DNA of 64,000 bases from Formicarius rufipectus (lineage: Eukaryota > Chordata > Aves > Passeriformes > Formicariidae), in contig VXAU01003156.1 in NCBI GenBank assembly GCA_013399695.1, positions 3,685,087-3,749,086 on the forward strand. Reading direction: 5' to 3'. Every line of letters begins with the position of its first letter. Position 1 is the stretch's first letter. The notes under the pieces were generated by a model. That model had not been told where the DNA came from and ran no database searches. It saw nothing but the letters and a program-made list of their open reading frames with translations. Of the stretch, positions 46,400-57,982 are shown one piece after another. Position numbers and translations under genes: made by a program.

Positions 46400-46640
46400 G
46401 GGCTGGAAGGAGACTGGAGCGCCGTGTCCCAGCACGGCTCAGCCACCCGGAGCGCAGAGGGCTCTCTTCTCCCGATCAGGACTGCATTCCTGGCTGCAGA
46501 GGCTCATTAGCTGCGGTGTTTACAGGAGATAACATTGTGCAGATGGCAAACAGTCGATGATGGACGAGCGATCCGCCCCCGCCTTTCTGCTCCCGAGTTA
46601 AAAACAGCTGCTCAGACAGACTCGGGAGAGACTTGCAAGC
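46400..46640. promoter_or_regulatory. Candidate regulatory element downstream of A4GNT
   Basis: A FOX-type TGTTTAC (46517-46523) lies four bases from a GATA-type AGATAA (46527-46532) in repeat-free, CpG-containing sequence. Adjacent FOXA and GATA sites are typical of endoderm enhancers. Function is inferred. Confidence 0.3.
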
Positions 46641-47048
46641 TGGGCTTCTTTTTAAGGAATCGAGTGGATCGGCATTACCCTGGGAAAGAAAGGAACTGCA
46701 AGGGAAAGTAGTTCCTTTCTGGCAGAAAAAGTCCTTGGGCGCCCTGTCGGGATTCAATGGGGACTTTGGCACAGCTGGACAGGGGTGGCCACCTCATGCC
46801 AGTTGGACTCCATTGATTTCAGAGGGATTTGGGAACCCTGGAGGACCATCCCTCCCCTTCCTTGGTGCCTCAGCCTCTCCTTTCCAGGTATATGTGGCTC
46901 TACAGCCAGAACTCGCTCCAGGAGGATGAGGCAGCACAGCCCCTTTGTAGGAAAAGCAAAGTAAAAGTGCAGGAGCACATACACTTGGAAAATGTGACTC
47001 ACTTTCCCGGGAAAAGCCAGCCCAGAGAAGTGGTGGTTTCTCAGCGCT

Positions 47049-47054
47049 TTTATT
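47049..47054 (-). terminator. Candidate A4GNT poly(A) signal
   Basis: AATAAA on the minus strand (TTTATT on plus), about 540 nt past the A4GNT stop. No closer canonical hexamer was noticed. Only position supports it. Confidence 0.35.
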
Positions 47055-47591
47055 TTCACTTGCACTAGTAAGGTCCCTCTCAAAAACGTAGGGTGTGAAG
47101 TTTGTGTGAGACAAACACAGTGAAAAGACGGTGGTTCGGGCTTCTCTTCATTAGCACTTTCTGTCACCCACCCTCTCTTGCCTCAGAGGCTTCAGCCCAG
47201 TCCAAAGCCTCTTGTGTTTCCAGCTTTTCTGCCGGGAGTAGCTGCCGATAGTGTGGAGATAAAATTCCTCCCAGGAGGCCACACATATCTTTAGGAACTT
47301 TTCCCTTAGAGAAGCTCACTAGAAGGCTCCAAGTCCCTTTGATTCAGGAAGGTTTGGTTCACGAGCACCTATCAGGAAACAGAACTGAGGCAAAGGTGTC
47401 CTTAGTGTCCCTGGAGACAACATCCAATGGATACCCACCGCCACCCTCAGCATCCCAAGAGAGTAGGGATGATGGATATGAAAAGTTCTTTCTTTCTCCT
47501 GCAAAGTAGATACTGGCACCGGTGGCGAGTGTGTTTTGCCCCCAAGGATGGGGAGGGCTGGAGGGATCACCCCTCTCTTCCTTACCCCCTG

Positions 47592-48203
47592 TCACACGGC
47601 ATCCTCAGAGCTTGTGAACTCCCTCTTCCTGGCATTCTGGATCAGGTCCTCGTAGGTGGTGGGGCAATAGGTTTTGTAGAGTTTCTCAGCCAGCGTGTTG
47701 CTGCCCGCCACCACGGCCTTCCGGTTGTGGTTCATGAAGTTCCACAAGTGCAGTGCGTAGGAGTGGTTGAAACTGGGGCTCTTGTCCCACACCTGGTAGT
47801 ACCTGCTCCAGGCTGGGTATGGGATGGGGTAGAAGCGCTGCGGGTTGAGGAAGGAGATGTTCTGGCAGCTGTGGTCCTCGGTGCCCTCAAAATCCGTGAG
47901 GTTGCAGAGGGTTTTGAGCATCCTCGTCATAAGGAAGGGGCCCTGGTTGCCCCAGATGTTCCCGTTGTACTTGAGGACAAAGTCCTCCATGCAGTCCCAA
48001 ACAAACTTGTGGTGGGCGGGGAAGCCGAAGATGCCGTTGCTGGAGAAGCGCGACTTCTGCGCGGCCAGGAAGCTCCGCTCAGGGATGGGCCGGATGGAGA
48101 TGACGTCCGTGTCCATGTAGATGCCTCCGTATTTCCAGATGAGCGCCAGTCTGCTGGCGTCGGAACTGACGTGCACCCAGTTCTTCTCCTGCTCCGGGAC
48201 GAC
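47592..48203 (-). CDS. A4GNT: A4GNT last coding exon
   Basis: The acceptor (pyrimidine-rich, then CCCGCACAG) ends at 48204. The exon holds the catalytic DXD region and the C-terminal alpha-1,4-glycosyltransferase domain, ending in TGA at 47594-47592. The C-terminal dozen residues (KREFTSSEDAV) are not conserved with human. Confidence 0.95.
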   Translation of the reverse strand, partial: VVPEQEKNWVHVSSDASRLALIWKYGGIYMDTDVISIRPIPERSFLAAQKSRFSSNGIFGFPAHHKFVWDCMEDFVLKYNGNIWGNQGPFLMTRMLKTLCNLTDFEGTEDHSCQNISFLNPQRFYPIPYPAWSRYYQVWDKSPSFNHSYALHLWNFMNHNRKAVVAGSNTLAEKLYKTYCPTTYEDLIQNARKREFTSSEDAV

Positions 48204-50102
48204 CTGTGCGGGGGGGAAGGGGAGACAGCGAGGAGGAGACGGGAGGACGCGTCTCATCCACCCGTTGGGTGTAGAAGTGCCCCTGCAAACATCACCGACC
48301 AGCCTGGCTTCCTCCTTGGTGCTGGGATGAGAGGCGGAGGGTGCAGAGCAATGCCCTGGCAGCAAAGGGAAGGAGGAGCCTCTCACGGGCCGTTTGATGG
48401 GCCCAGCAGTGTTAAACCAGCACTGCCATGAGTCGTTGCCTCATTTCAGCGGGACCCAACCCACTTGACACACTCCCAGCTCTTTGACCCAGGCACTGGT
48501 GGCGTTGGGAGTCATCTTTTCTTGGGAGAAGAAAGAGCTCGGAGGAAATACGCCTGCCCTGCCCAACAAATTTGAGAGAAGCTGCTTGCAAGTGAAGCAA
48601 GAGCAAGGCCTAAAAGAGTTAACTGAATCAGTAAAGGTAGCCTGCTCTGTTAGAAAATTGCCAGATGCTTGTTCTGCCTGATACCTGATGGGTAACTTGT
48701 CCTGTTCTATTCACTGGACCAAAACTTTAGAAGACTGCTGGGAGTGCTATAGGATAAACCCAGTGGTCAAAACTCAGGGCAACATGGACATTTGAATAAG
48801 GTAGGAATGCCTTGAGCCAAGGAGTTTTGCAAACTTGACCAGCCAGGGCACCTCACAAAGAAAGGTGGAGAGGTCACGGTGAGAAAGAGGAGAAAACGAC
48901 CCCTGAAGAGGCTGAAGGGTGGAGAGACCACCTAAAACTGTGCCAAGAGAAGATCCTGGAAGGCTCCACCCCAAGCTCCACCCAAACCCCACCTCCTATG
49001 AATATGATAATTATCTATCACAAGGCCATGAATATGTATGTTAATATGATGTAATCTTGAATGTCAGCTGGATAAATTAACTCGTTTCTCACTGAAACTT
49101 TGAAGCAGTTTGTGCCGTGGAACTGCCTCGCTGCCCGATGTGGCAATAAACACCGTTGCTGCTTAAAGACCAAATTGTCTCTGGGCAGGTCATTTATTTT
49201 GTGCTTTTTGGCATCACAAGAGCTTTCCCAGGAAGGTTTTGCAGGGTGGAGCTCTCAAGAAACACCCTGGGTTTGCGTATTGCTGTGCCAAACCTGAGAT
49301 CTCTCCTCCTTCACGGCACCCACTGCAGGCTCTGCCAGTGTGGGACAGCGTTAGCAGAAGCTCAGGTAGCACGTTTCGTTCCACCAGCTTCCCTTGAGAA
49401 ATACTGTTAAGTGCAGTTTTCTCAAGACTTGTAGGAAATCTACTTTTACCAAGGTTTCCATTGGCAAAACAATCTCCTTCTCCACATAAAGGGGGGAAAC
49501 TGAACACAGCCAAGGATGTGTTCAATAAGCAGAGAGAGGAACGCAGAACAAAATATGGCCAAAAAGCACCTATTCCCAACCGAAAAATGAAAGTCAGTCA
49601 TTTCACAGGGTCCCTCACTCCTTCTAACCCTACTTCAGGCCTTTCCCCCTCCAGTTTGGGACCATTTCCCTCATTTTCCCCTTATCACAACACCCACCTC
49701 GTTGTACCACTGGAGCAGAGGGGTCTCCTGGAAGATGGTTTCCATCTGGAGAGGGAAGAGGAAGACATTCTTCATAGAGGACAGGAGTGAGAAGGCAGCG
49801 TAGCTGGTGTTCAGGTCCAGCGCCGTCTCGTTCGTGAGGCCCTTCATGAAGAGGATCACTGCCCTGTCCTGGTAGATCCTGGCAGCAGATTCCACGGAGC
49901 ACGACACCAGTGGCGGCGGCTCCAGGCGCTCCGTCGTTTCCAGGAAAATGATGCTTCTCCCGAGGCCCAGGACCTGCTCGGGTGTCAGGTAGTGCTGGGA
50001 CATCGGCAGGTAGTTGAAGACGCAGCCGGACAGCAGAGAGATCTCGTACAAGAGGCCCGAGACGAAGCAGAAGCAGAGGCATATCTGGATTTTCCTCAAC
50101 AT
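47592..50102 (-). CDS. A4GNT: Alpha-1,4-N-acetylglucosaminyltransferase
   Basis: The coding sequence joins 50102-49698 (135 codons) and 48203-47592 (203 codons plus TGA), 338 aa against about 340 in human. It is a Golgi type II membrane enzyme that adds alpha-1,4-linked GlcNAc to core-2 O-glycans of gland mucins. A short cytoplasmic N-terminus is followed by one membrane anchor (about residues 5-27). The GT32-type catalytic core has the metal/sugar-nucleotide DXD motif D166-T167-D168 within WKYGGIYMDTDVISIRPIP, and the conserved GNQGP and YALHLWN blocks lie further on. Five N-glycosylation sequons are visible (N91, N98, and NLT, NIS, NHS in the second exon). The single coding intron (49697-48204, phase 0) is GT-AG. 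No frameshift or missing key residue is seen, so the gene looks functional. The upstream non-coding exon expected from mammals is not identified. Confidence 0.96.
48204..49697 (-). other. A4GNT: A4GNT coding intron
   Basis: A 1494-nt phase-0 intron with GT-AG ends. It holds the probable solo LTR (48640-49190); the remaining roughly 900 nt contain no recognised feature. Confidence 0.9.
48640..49190 (+). mobile_element. Probable solo LTR of an endogenous retrovirus, antisense in the A4GNT intron
   Basis: About 550 nt of non-coding sequence has LTR-like layout: a purine-rich, coding-free U3-like part, an AT-rich section (49000-49080), then GTGGCAATAAACACCGTTGC, whose AATAAA (49145-49150) is followed by a short CTGGGCAGGTCA end. 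No retroviral genes flank it, so it would be a solo LTR. The exact TG start and CA end and a target-site duplication could not be fixed by eye. It lies on the strand opposite to A4GNT. Confidence 0.5.
49698..50102 (-). CDS. A4GNT: A4GNT first coding exon
   Basis: The start is ATG at 50102-50100, with A at -3. A splice acceptor (TGTCTCCTCAG) ends at 50148, so the exon carries about 45 nt of 5' UTR from 50147. The exon encodes the membrane anchor, the stem and the LETTERLEPPPLVSCSVESA block shared with human. The donor GTGGGT is at 49697-49692. Confidence 0.95.
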
Positions 50103-51752
50103 TCTGGCTTTGCCGGGGCGTCTGGGGGCGTGCCTCCGGCATGGGTGCTGAGGAGACACAAGGGGTAGCACAAAGAGATGCCAGTTATTCCCCAGCAGGA
50201 CTCAGAAATGGTAGGAGGTGGCTTTGTAGGGCGTAGCACGAAGGCAGTTTGGTGACAAGCCTGGTGACCAGCCCTTTTCGGGGTGTTGCGTCCATGGGGT
50301 GAAATTCTGGAGTCCCACCTCCTCACCCCCAGCCAGGCAGGGGGGGACAAGGAGAGGTCCTGGAGAAGGGACAGGCAGCTGTGTCTCATGGCACAGCTAC
50401 ATCATCATCGGGTTGGCACAGAGGGAAGGGCCCAGGGAGAGCAAGGTGAGAAGGTTCACGTTGCCCCATGCCAAGGCAACGACTCCCAAGCCCACCCCTG
50501 AGGCAGGTTGGTGTAGGAAATTGTTTCCAAGCACTGCAGTGTCATCCCAACATGTGCTTGTCCAGAAGCAGGACATACCCAGAGAAGCTGAGGAGCAAAA
50601 TGTGCCTGTGGAATTAGGTGTCCAGGGGGCTGTGAGTGTCAGAGGGGGAAGGTCATGATTTGAGTTTGGGGGGGTGACAGTCAAAGTTAAACATCAGAAT
50701 GTGGGCACAAAAGCTTCTTGCCCACTCTGGCGCTTCTTCTCACACTTCAACCCTGAAGGACGTGAGGGGTCCTGCAGGGATGGAGTCTGCTGGAGGACCA
50801 GAGAGAGGCAGATGCAAGTGGATGGTTTCATACAAGCAAGGAATGAGGACCTACCTGGATGATAGTTCTGAGAAACCTACATTTCCTACATTTCCTGCTC
50901 CTTTTTCTGCCCCCGTGGTGATGTTCAGGCTTCCTCAAAGCCCAACTCGCTGGAGAAGACACCCAGACTGTCTGGAGCATGCAAAGGGATTCCCGAAGGC
51001 AGGACAGCGATGCACGGAGGAAAACCAGCTCTGCTTTGGCTGAATCTCAGTCCCAGGAAAGCTTTGGGAACCACCTAAAAGGACAAATAGGGGACAGGTT
51101 TTAGGTGAGACTCATCTCATGCCTCCATCACCCTGGCCCAGCTCCTCACCCCTGGTCTCACCTGAACACAAAGACACACAGCACCAGGGAGTTCCTGGAT
51201 GGAATCTAATCTGCATTGTTTGACAGGCTGGTGACACAAGGAAATTCCCTCCTGAAATGCCACCTGGTTACACCTGGCATCAGGAGCCAGGGTCCAACAG
51301 AGGGGAGACACCTGGAATGACAACCCAACGTCCAGAGGGCCCCTAAAAGTGTCTAAAGCTTGGTTGACTAAAGAGAATGGGAGGAAACAGAGCTCCGTGT
51401 GCTTGGATAATTAATGAGCTGCATTTCCATGTCACCCAGGAGAATTCAGGTAAGTAGGAGTGCAGCAACCCCCGTGGACATTCCCCTGTAAGCCCCAAGC
51501 TGTGGCAGCTCCTGCTCCATTCCCCAGGGCTGGGTCTCATCACATTCCATATTCAGGCAGCAGCTGTTCCCATCAGGGCTGCAGAGGACATTTTCCATTG
51601 AGTTTCATGTCACATCCTGGGTTCCCAGCACAGCGTGGGAGAACATGATGGGGGTGAAGTGGGTGACAAAGCTGGAGCCACCAGGCACCAGTGTGGCCCT
51701 GGGTACAATGTGCTGGACAAGACAGCCTGCTTTTTTATGGGTAGTAATAAAA

Positions 51753-51968
51753 AAGAGTGGGTTTAAATTGGATATTGGGAAGGGATTGTTCCTTGTGAGG
51801 GTGGGCAGGCCCTGGCACAGGGAACCCAGAGAAGACTCATCCCTGGAAATGTCCAAGGCCAGGTGGCTTGGAGCAACCTGGACTGGTGGAAGTTGTCCCT
51901 ACCCATGGCAGGGAGTGGAACTGGATGATCTTTAAGGTCCCTTCCAACTCAAGTCATTTGATGTTTCT
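51753..51968 (+). mobile_element. CR1 LINE 3' end
   Basis: Forward copy: GAGTGGGTTTAAATTGGATA to GATCTTTAAGGTCCCTTCC, with a small internal deletion around GAGAAGACTCATCCCTGG. Confidence 0.9.
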
Positions 51969-52424
51969 AAAGAGCTCTGTGATAACTTTTCCCATCATAT
52001 TCCCACTTTGTCTCATTGTTCCAGCACTCTGCACAGGAGCTTTTACTGTGAGAGGCAGCACGCAGGGCCTGCCTGCAGATGTGGCATCTGAGTGGAAGGG
52101 AGGGAATGGAGAGCCAGGACCAGCAGTTTGGAACTGCTGCAGGTTCCAGAGCCCTGGTGATGCTCAGGTGTGTCCCACCTGCCCTGACCAGCTCCAGAGG
52201 GCTCAGGGAGCACCAGCAGAAGGAGGTTAAAATAAACTCCAGTGCTGTAGCTACAAAATGTCCTTCCACCTTCCCCTCCTGCCCCATCCTCAGACATGTG
52301 CTGCTGACTTACCCATTGGAAAAGAAAACAGGATGAGGAAGTTGCTCCCTGGCTGCTCCATCACCTGGTCAGCTTGGCCAGGTTTTCAGGATTCTCATTT
52401 TTCCTTTTAACTAATCCCAGCTCT

Positions 52425-52690
52425 GAATCTCAGAATGGTTTGGGTTGGAAGGGACCTTAAAGCCCATTTAGTCCCACCCCCTGCCATGGGCAGGGACACC
52501 TTTCACCAGCCCAGGTTGCTCCAAGCCCTGTCCAACCTGGTCTTGGACACTTCCAGGGATGGGACATCCACACCTTCTGTGGGAATTCCATTCCAGTCAC
52601 TCACCACCCTCACAAGGAAGAAATTGTTCCTAATATCCCTCCTAACCCTGTCCCCTGTAGATTTAAACCCATTCCCCCTTGTTTTGGAAC
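52425..52690 (-). mobile_element. CR1 LINE 3' end
   Basis: Reverse copy: GAATCTCAGAATGGTTTGGG, GGACCTTAAAGCCCATTTAG, to CTAACCCTGTCCCCTGTAG. Confidence 0.92.
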
Positions 52691-55686
52691 TCCATGCCAT
52701 TATAAACCATTCCTGCTTCTGCTCCTCTCTTCCTTTTGAATTCTTGATGCCACTCTCTTGAAGCCACAGCTCTACTTGGGCTGGAGTTGGGGGCACCAGG
52801 ACGTTCCCACTACTGGATTAATATTTCTTCTTCGCTGGTCGACAGATCCAATGGCTCAGGTCTTTCCGAGCGTCCCAACAAAGCCACACTGGCAATAGTC
52901 CTTCCAACCGAAAACAGCCTGGGAGGCATTTCACTTGGGAATGGTGAGGAGGGGAGGAGGAGACTCCAGCAGATCCCTGTCCTGAGCACGATATCATGGA
53001 GGCAAACACAGACTGACTGTGGCTCATTCCGGGGAATTGGTTGGCTTGCTTGGCTTTCCAAAACCCCTCCGTGGCGAGGTATGAGTTCCCATCACATTTG
53101 ACCTGAGGGCTGCTGTTATCCAAATGTTCACTTCCCTGCTCCATCAAAAGCACTGCAGAGCCCCCTGTGGAACAGAGATCCAGGCCACTGAAGAGATCAC
53201 TCTGCGGAGCGGGATGCGTGGGATGCTTCCCGACATGTGGCAAATGCTGTGCTGGCATCACGGCCCATCGTGAAGAGATGTCTTCTCTGGGGCAGTTTCC
53301 ATGTTCAAGTGCAGGCTGAGACTCCAAGGGTGGTGTCCTACTGTGGTGTGCCACAGTGCTGGGTGCTAACTGCTCCCAGGGGTCCCTGAGCCACCAGCAG
53401 TGGGAATACAGTGGGATTTTGCAGTCAGTGCCCCTGACGGGGATGAATCCTCCTGTTGGGTGGTGGCAGCCCCACAGCCCTGCACATCACAGCCCCACCA
53501 CCACTGCTGTGGCCAAAGGGACCCCCCCCACCCAGGATAGCCCACGGGGCACAATGAAGTGTGAACAAGGACTAAGACTTTAAGGCTTCTCCTCCTTTGC
53601 CAAAAGGACTTTTACAAATACCAGTTTGCCCAGCCCTTGAGCTCCCAGCTGATTTCGGTTTTAGTCTCTCCCAAGCGAGTCACCTGCATTATAAACAGCA
53701 CTTTAGGCACATCTCAGTGTCCTTTGGCAAACTCAACTGCCACTGAATCCTCATTCCCAGCTCCTGGGCAACCTTTGGGATTCAAAATACAGCCCTCCAT
53801 CCCTTTGGCTAGTGCCAGGCTGCAGCTTCCCTCTGAGGACCAGCGGGGTTTGCCTGGGGGTCTGCACCCATCCAACTGGATGAGTGTCCCTGTGTCTGGG
53901 AATAACCCCATGGCAGTCCCTCATTGCCCCCCAGACAGTGTCACTTGAGCCCACACTGGTTTGATTTTGCATCTCTGCAGAATTTGCTCGAGAAAATTAC
54001 AGCAACAATCAAGTTAGTGCATGTGCCCGTGCTCCAAAGCCAACTTCCTCCTGGATTTTAGCACCAGGCACATTTGGAAAGCGCTTCTAAATGGAAAACC
54101 TGTGCAAGAATAGATGATATTCAATGCAGACTAATTAGCACAGCCTTTCCCAAGGAAACCAAGGAGCTTCTTAACTCGTTTCCTGTTCTACACCCCCCGC
54201 CCCCACCCCAGGTTTAGAGAGAAAGCAAAACTCACCTCCAGGCTGCAAAAAGCAGGCAAAGTGTGCAGGGTGTTGGGACACAGCTCCAAACTGGACCAAA
54301 CTGGGAGGTGTCCACAGGCAGTGGAGAGCCCAGGGAGCTGTGCTGCCTCCCCACTGAGTCCTGCCCTGGCAGGGCTCGCAGCAGCCTCATGGCTTGCTCT
54401 CCACCAGCTCTGGTGTTTGCATTTGTGGTGCTCAAAGATAAGGCTGAGCAAGGAGCGGGGGCTGTGCTCTCCCAGGAGTGGGCAGTGCGAGCTCCCTGGG
54501 GCAGCCAAAGGTGAGTCCCACTGCTCTCCAGGGTCAGGGAGAGGGGTGGGACTGGGAAAAGGCACCTTTTTGGGGTGGTTTGCAGCACGTTCAGCCTTTT
54601 CTCTGTACTCAGAGCCACAATTATGGAGGCAACTGTGGGGCAAAGGACAACTTTGCTGGATGTGGGATTGATGCTCTGAATATGACAGGGATTCCTACAC
54701 AAACACATCCCAAATAAGACCACACATCCTGACCTTGGATGTTAGAGACCAGGTAGGTGGGGAGGTCTTATGATCCATCAGAGTACCTGCTTGTCCCCAC
54801 AGCCTGTCCCCCATGGGATGCCTTGGCAGGTACAGGAGCACCATCAGGTGCCCTCCAGGACTGGGACAACACACCTCAGATGGGAAGGATCCCCCAGAGC
54901 TGTCCTGGAACCTGAGGGGCATGAACTCCAGTGGGCACTCTGTGCTGTAGCACCCAAAAGAACGCCCCAGCACACCCCTCCTGTAGCCCTGATCTGTGCT
55001 GGACCAGTGCCCTCAGCCCGTGGGAGTACAGCAGAGTATCCAGATGGGATGCAATCCCTGGCTCCCAGTCACTCCCAGCATTCAGGTTCTTTGCAGTTCC
55101 CCTCCTGCTCTTTTCCCCTTCTCCTCTGATTTTTGGCAAGGCCAATCAGTGCAGACATGGCAAACCCAATCGTTTTCCACTCAAAAGCCACCTCTGCCCA
55201 CCACTGGTGCTTAGGGGGCACCGAAAAGCACTCAGCTAATCCCCTGTGAGGGCAGCAAAACGCCAGCCAGCTCCTAAAAATTAGCCATGAACATTCCAGG
55301 GCGTTCCCATTTGCTCTGGGCCGGCTTGGGGGCACCCTACAGAATACGTGTTTCCTGCTGCCAAGAGCACCAGCGGAGGATGCAGGAGCAGCCCCAGGCA
55401 GAGCAAACAGTGCCCACGGAAAGCTGGGGAGATATCCAGGGCTTAATCAGCAGATAACAGCCCGGGCTGAAGTGCCAGCAGGGCCCTGGTTCCAGCAGAA
55501 CCCCTGGGGCAGTGACGTGGGTGAGGAACCCACGTGTCCCGACACACCTCTGCTGAGGAACCCTCTCCTTCGGCAAACACCGCTCGGGGCCATCGCTCAC
55601 AGCCTGACCTGCAGGCAACCAGGAGGGACACTGCCCAGCTCCCGAGCTGGGAGCTCCACCAGGGGTGAACACATCCATGGATCCGT

Positions 55687-55776
55687 CCAGTGGAAAGTGT
55701 CCCTGCCTGTGGCAGGGTGTTGGAATGAGATGGTCTCTAAGGTCTCTTTCAATCCAAACCACTCTATTGTTCCACG
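55687..55776 (+). mobile_element. CR1 LINE 3' end, short
   Basis: Forward: CCAGTGGAAAGTGTCCCTGC to CAATCCAAACCACTCTATTG. A CCCT-rich simple repeat follows (55791-55812). Confidence 0.85.
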
Positions 55777-56363
55777 GTGATCCCTCTATCCCTCCCTCCC
55801 TCCCTCCCTTCCCAGGGCACAGGGGTTGTCTCAGCTGAGCCTGGAGGATGCCTCAGTCCCAGGACACGTATGGGAGAGGATGGCACCCGATATTAAAAGT
55901 TCCAGCCCAGATTTATCCCCCATAACTCCTGCACCAGCTTCCCCCATTGCCCTGATGGGCTACTGAGACCCTTGGCCTGGATTTAGGAGGAGAACTTTCC
56001 ATGCAGTCCACTGTGGCAGGAGGGATGGTGTGAAGTTACAGCCTGGAGCAGCTTCAGCCTGTGTCTCCATGCCAGACGAACTGGGGCAGATCTCTGTGTA
56101 TTCCCACCTGGATGCTGTGAGGTGCCAGCCCGTCCCCAGGGCTCTGTCCCATTCTGCTGCTCCAGTGCCACTGCCATGGCCTCACTTCGTGACTTTGGGT
56201 CCCCAGAAGGCAGCTGATGGGACAACAACAGGCTCAGACACACCAGTGTCCGTGGATCTGGGGACTGATCTGGCGGATGGGGCACTGCCAAGTGCCCTGG
56301 ACTGGGACCTCTGGGAGTTTCACACCCACACACATGAACATTAAATCCAGGGAGCAGTCAAAG

Positions 56364-56382
56364 TGCTGCTGCTGCTGCTGCT
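56364..56382. repeat. CTG microsatellite
   Basis: Six CTG units. A similar shorter CTG run occurs at 7707-7723. Confidence 0.85.
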
Positions 56383-57320
56383 CTGCATTGCCCTCTGCAG
56401 GAGAGTTTTCCACAGGAATATGGGAATCTGGGAGCAGAGCCTGTGCCTGGACCTCCTGCATCCCCGAGGGCTGGGTGACATGGCCAGGGGAGGCAAAACC
56501 CACCCATCAGTCCCATCAGCAGGCTGAGGCCCCACATCCCTTCACCTCTCCAGTTGCTGCACATCCAACACGGTCCCAGCAACATTCCAGGCTGGAACAC
56601 CACGTGGGAGACCCCTCACAGCCATAGGGGAGGTGTCTGCTCAGGTTGAGTTCATGGGCTTTTCCCTCCTTCTTGCTGTTCTTAACCACTGGCATTTGTA
56701 TCTCTTGGTATTTACTGAGAGCTCGTGTCTTTTTTTTAGAGTTATGTTGATACAGTAGAAAGCTCAGAGAAGCTCTAAAATAATGTTTCATAGTTATTTT
56801 GCAAAAAATCAATAGCTGGGGCTTGGAAAACAATAAACCACTTAGGGCTTACATGCATATGGACAGAAAAGAGTGGGGCCCATATTCTTGCTGTAAACAG
56901 GGACTCTGGAGCTCCATCTCCCAAAGGAAAGCTGATCAGTCCCTTCAGGGGGGAGGCAGGGCCACAAATGCCACAGAGGAATAAAAATGCCAGGGGAAGG
57001 AATGCCAGGAGCTGATCTGTGCCAATCACAGGCAATGGGAAGGCAATGGCTTTGTGCTGGAAGGTTTTGTGCTGGGGCAGAGATCCTTTCCTTCAGAGGG
57101 GCTGGGTTGGGGCTCTGTCGTGCCCAGCTGGGGAGAGATCTTTGGAGGGATGGAGTGTGTCCTCCCATGCCACTTGCACATGTGCTGGAGCTCTGCTTTC
57201 CTGGGAACAGCCTGCCCCTTGGAAGGGAGGAAAAAATTCCTTGGTTTTCTTGGTCTGTGCACACAGCTTTGAATTTCCCCCTTAAACTGCCATTATCTCA
57301 ACCCCTGGATTTTCTCACTT

Positions 57321-57560
57321 ACACCCTTCCCATTCTCTCTGGGTAGCTGGGGGTGTTTCTACCCCCTTCCCATTCTCTCTGGGTAGCTGGGGGTGTTTCT
57401 ACCCTCTTCCCATTCTCTCTGGATAATTGGGGTTGTTTCTACCCCCTTCTCATTTTCTCTGGATACCTGGGGGTGTTTCTACCCCCTTCCAGTTCTCTCT
57501 GGGTAGCTGGGGGTGTTTCTACCCTCTTCCAGTTCTCTCTGGGTAGCTGGGGGTGTTTCT
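57321..57560. repeat. Minisatellite, six 40-bp units
   Basis: Exactly six adjacent units of 40 bp, each of the form ACCCCCTTCC-CATTCTCTCT-GGGTAGCTGG-GGGTGTTTCT with a few substitutions; units 3 and 4 are the most diverged. Confidence 0.95.
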
Positions 57561-57982
57561 AAATCTGCCTCCACAGCACCAAGGCTTTTTGTGTTGCTAA
57601 ATCAGAGTGCAAACACCGTTAGACCTCGGGAGCCTCATTTGGCAAAGCCACTTTCTTTTCTCCTCCCATTAGGAGCAGCTCTGTTTCCCCTGAGCAGACC
57701 CAGCGGAGAGCACCAGTTCACATGTTGCAAATTGTGTTTCAGATGTCAAGATTCAAGCTGGGTCCGTGCCTGCAAGGCAAAAATCCCCGCCAAGATGAGC
57801 CTACCAATTTGCAGGATGGTCCAGAGCAAACCCACCCACTGCTGCAAACTTGGGTGGACCCCACAGAGCTCCTAAAACAGAGGAACACTGAAGAGTGGTA
57901 AAGCTCCAGACTAGTGGCTGCTTTGCCTCTAAGGAAAGGCTTTTTATAACACAGCAAACATTTGTCAATAATTGCAAATACT

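Larger units (their letters stand above)
42042..47591. other. Intergenic, 3' side of A4GNT
   Basis: Holds three reverse CR1 copies, the AT microsatellite, a possible forward CR1 tail near 44690-44740 and the FOX/GATA cluster. No exon recognised. Confidence 0.55.
50148..57320. other. 5' side of A4GNT, no coding exon recognised
   Basis: The non-coding first exon and promoter of A4GNT should lie here but cannot be placed. Contains three CR1 copies, simple repeats, and a repeat-free AT-rich stretch (53970-54190). Confidence 0.5.

Noticed and set aside
47427..48431. 334-codon plus-strand open frame, the longest in the window
   Set aside because: It is the exact antisense of the GC-rich A4GNT last exon and has no domain of its own.
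49630..50142. 170-codon frame starting at the upstream ATG in the A4GNT leader
   Set aside because: It is out of frame with the enzyme, has a poor start context and no domain; kept only as a possible upstream frame.
56383..56402. CTCF-like motif (CTGCAGAGGGCAATG on minus)
   Set aside because: The match is partial and next to a CTG repeat; one motif by eye is not enough.
57353..57562. Repetitive 69-codon frame encoding PLLIFSGYLGVF-type repeats
   Set aside because: It is a by-product of the 40-bp minisatellite.
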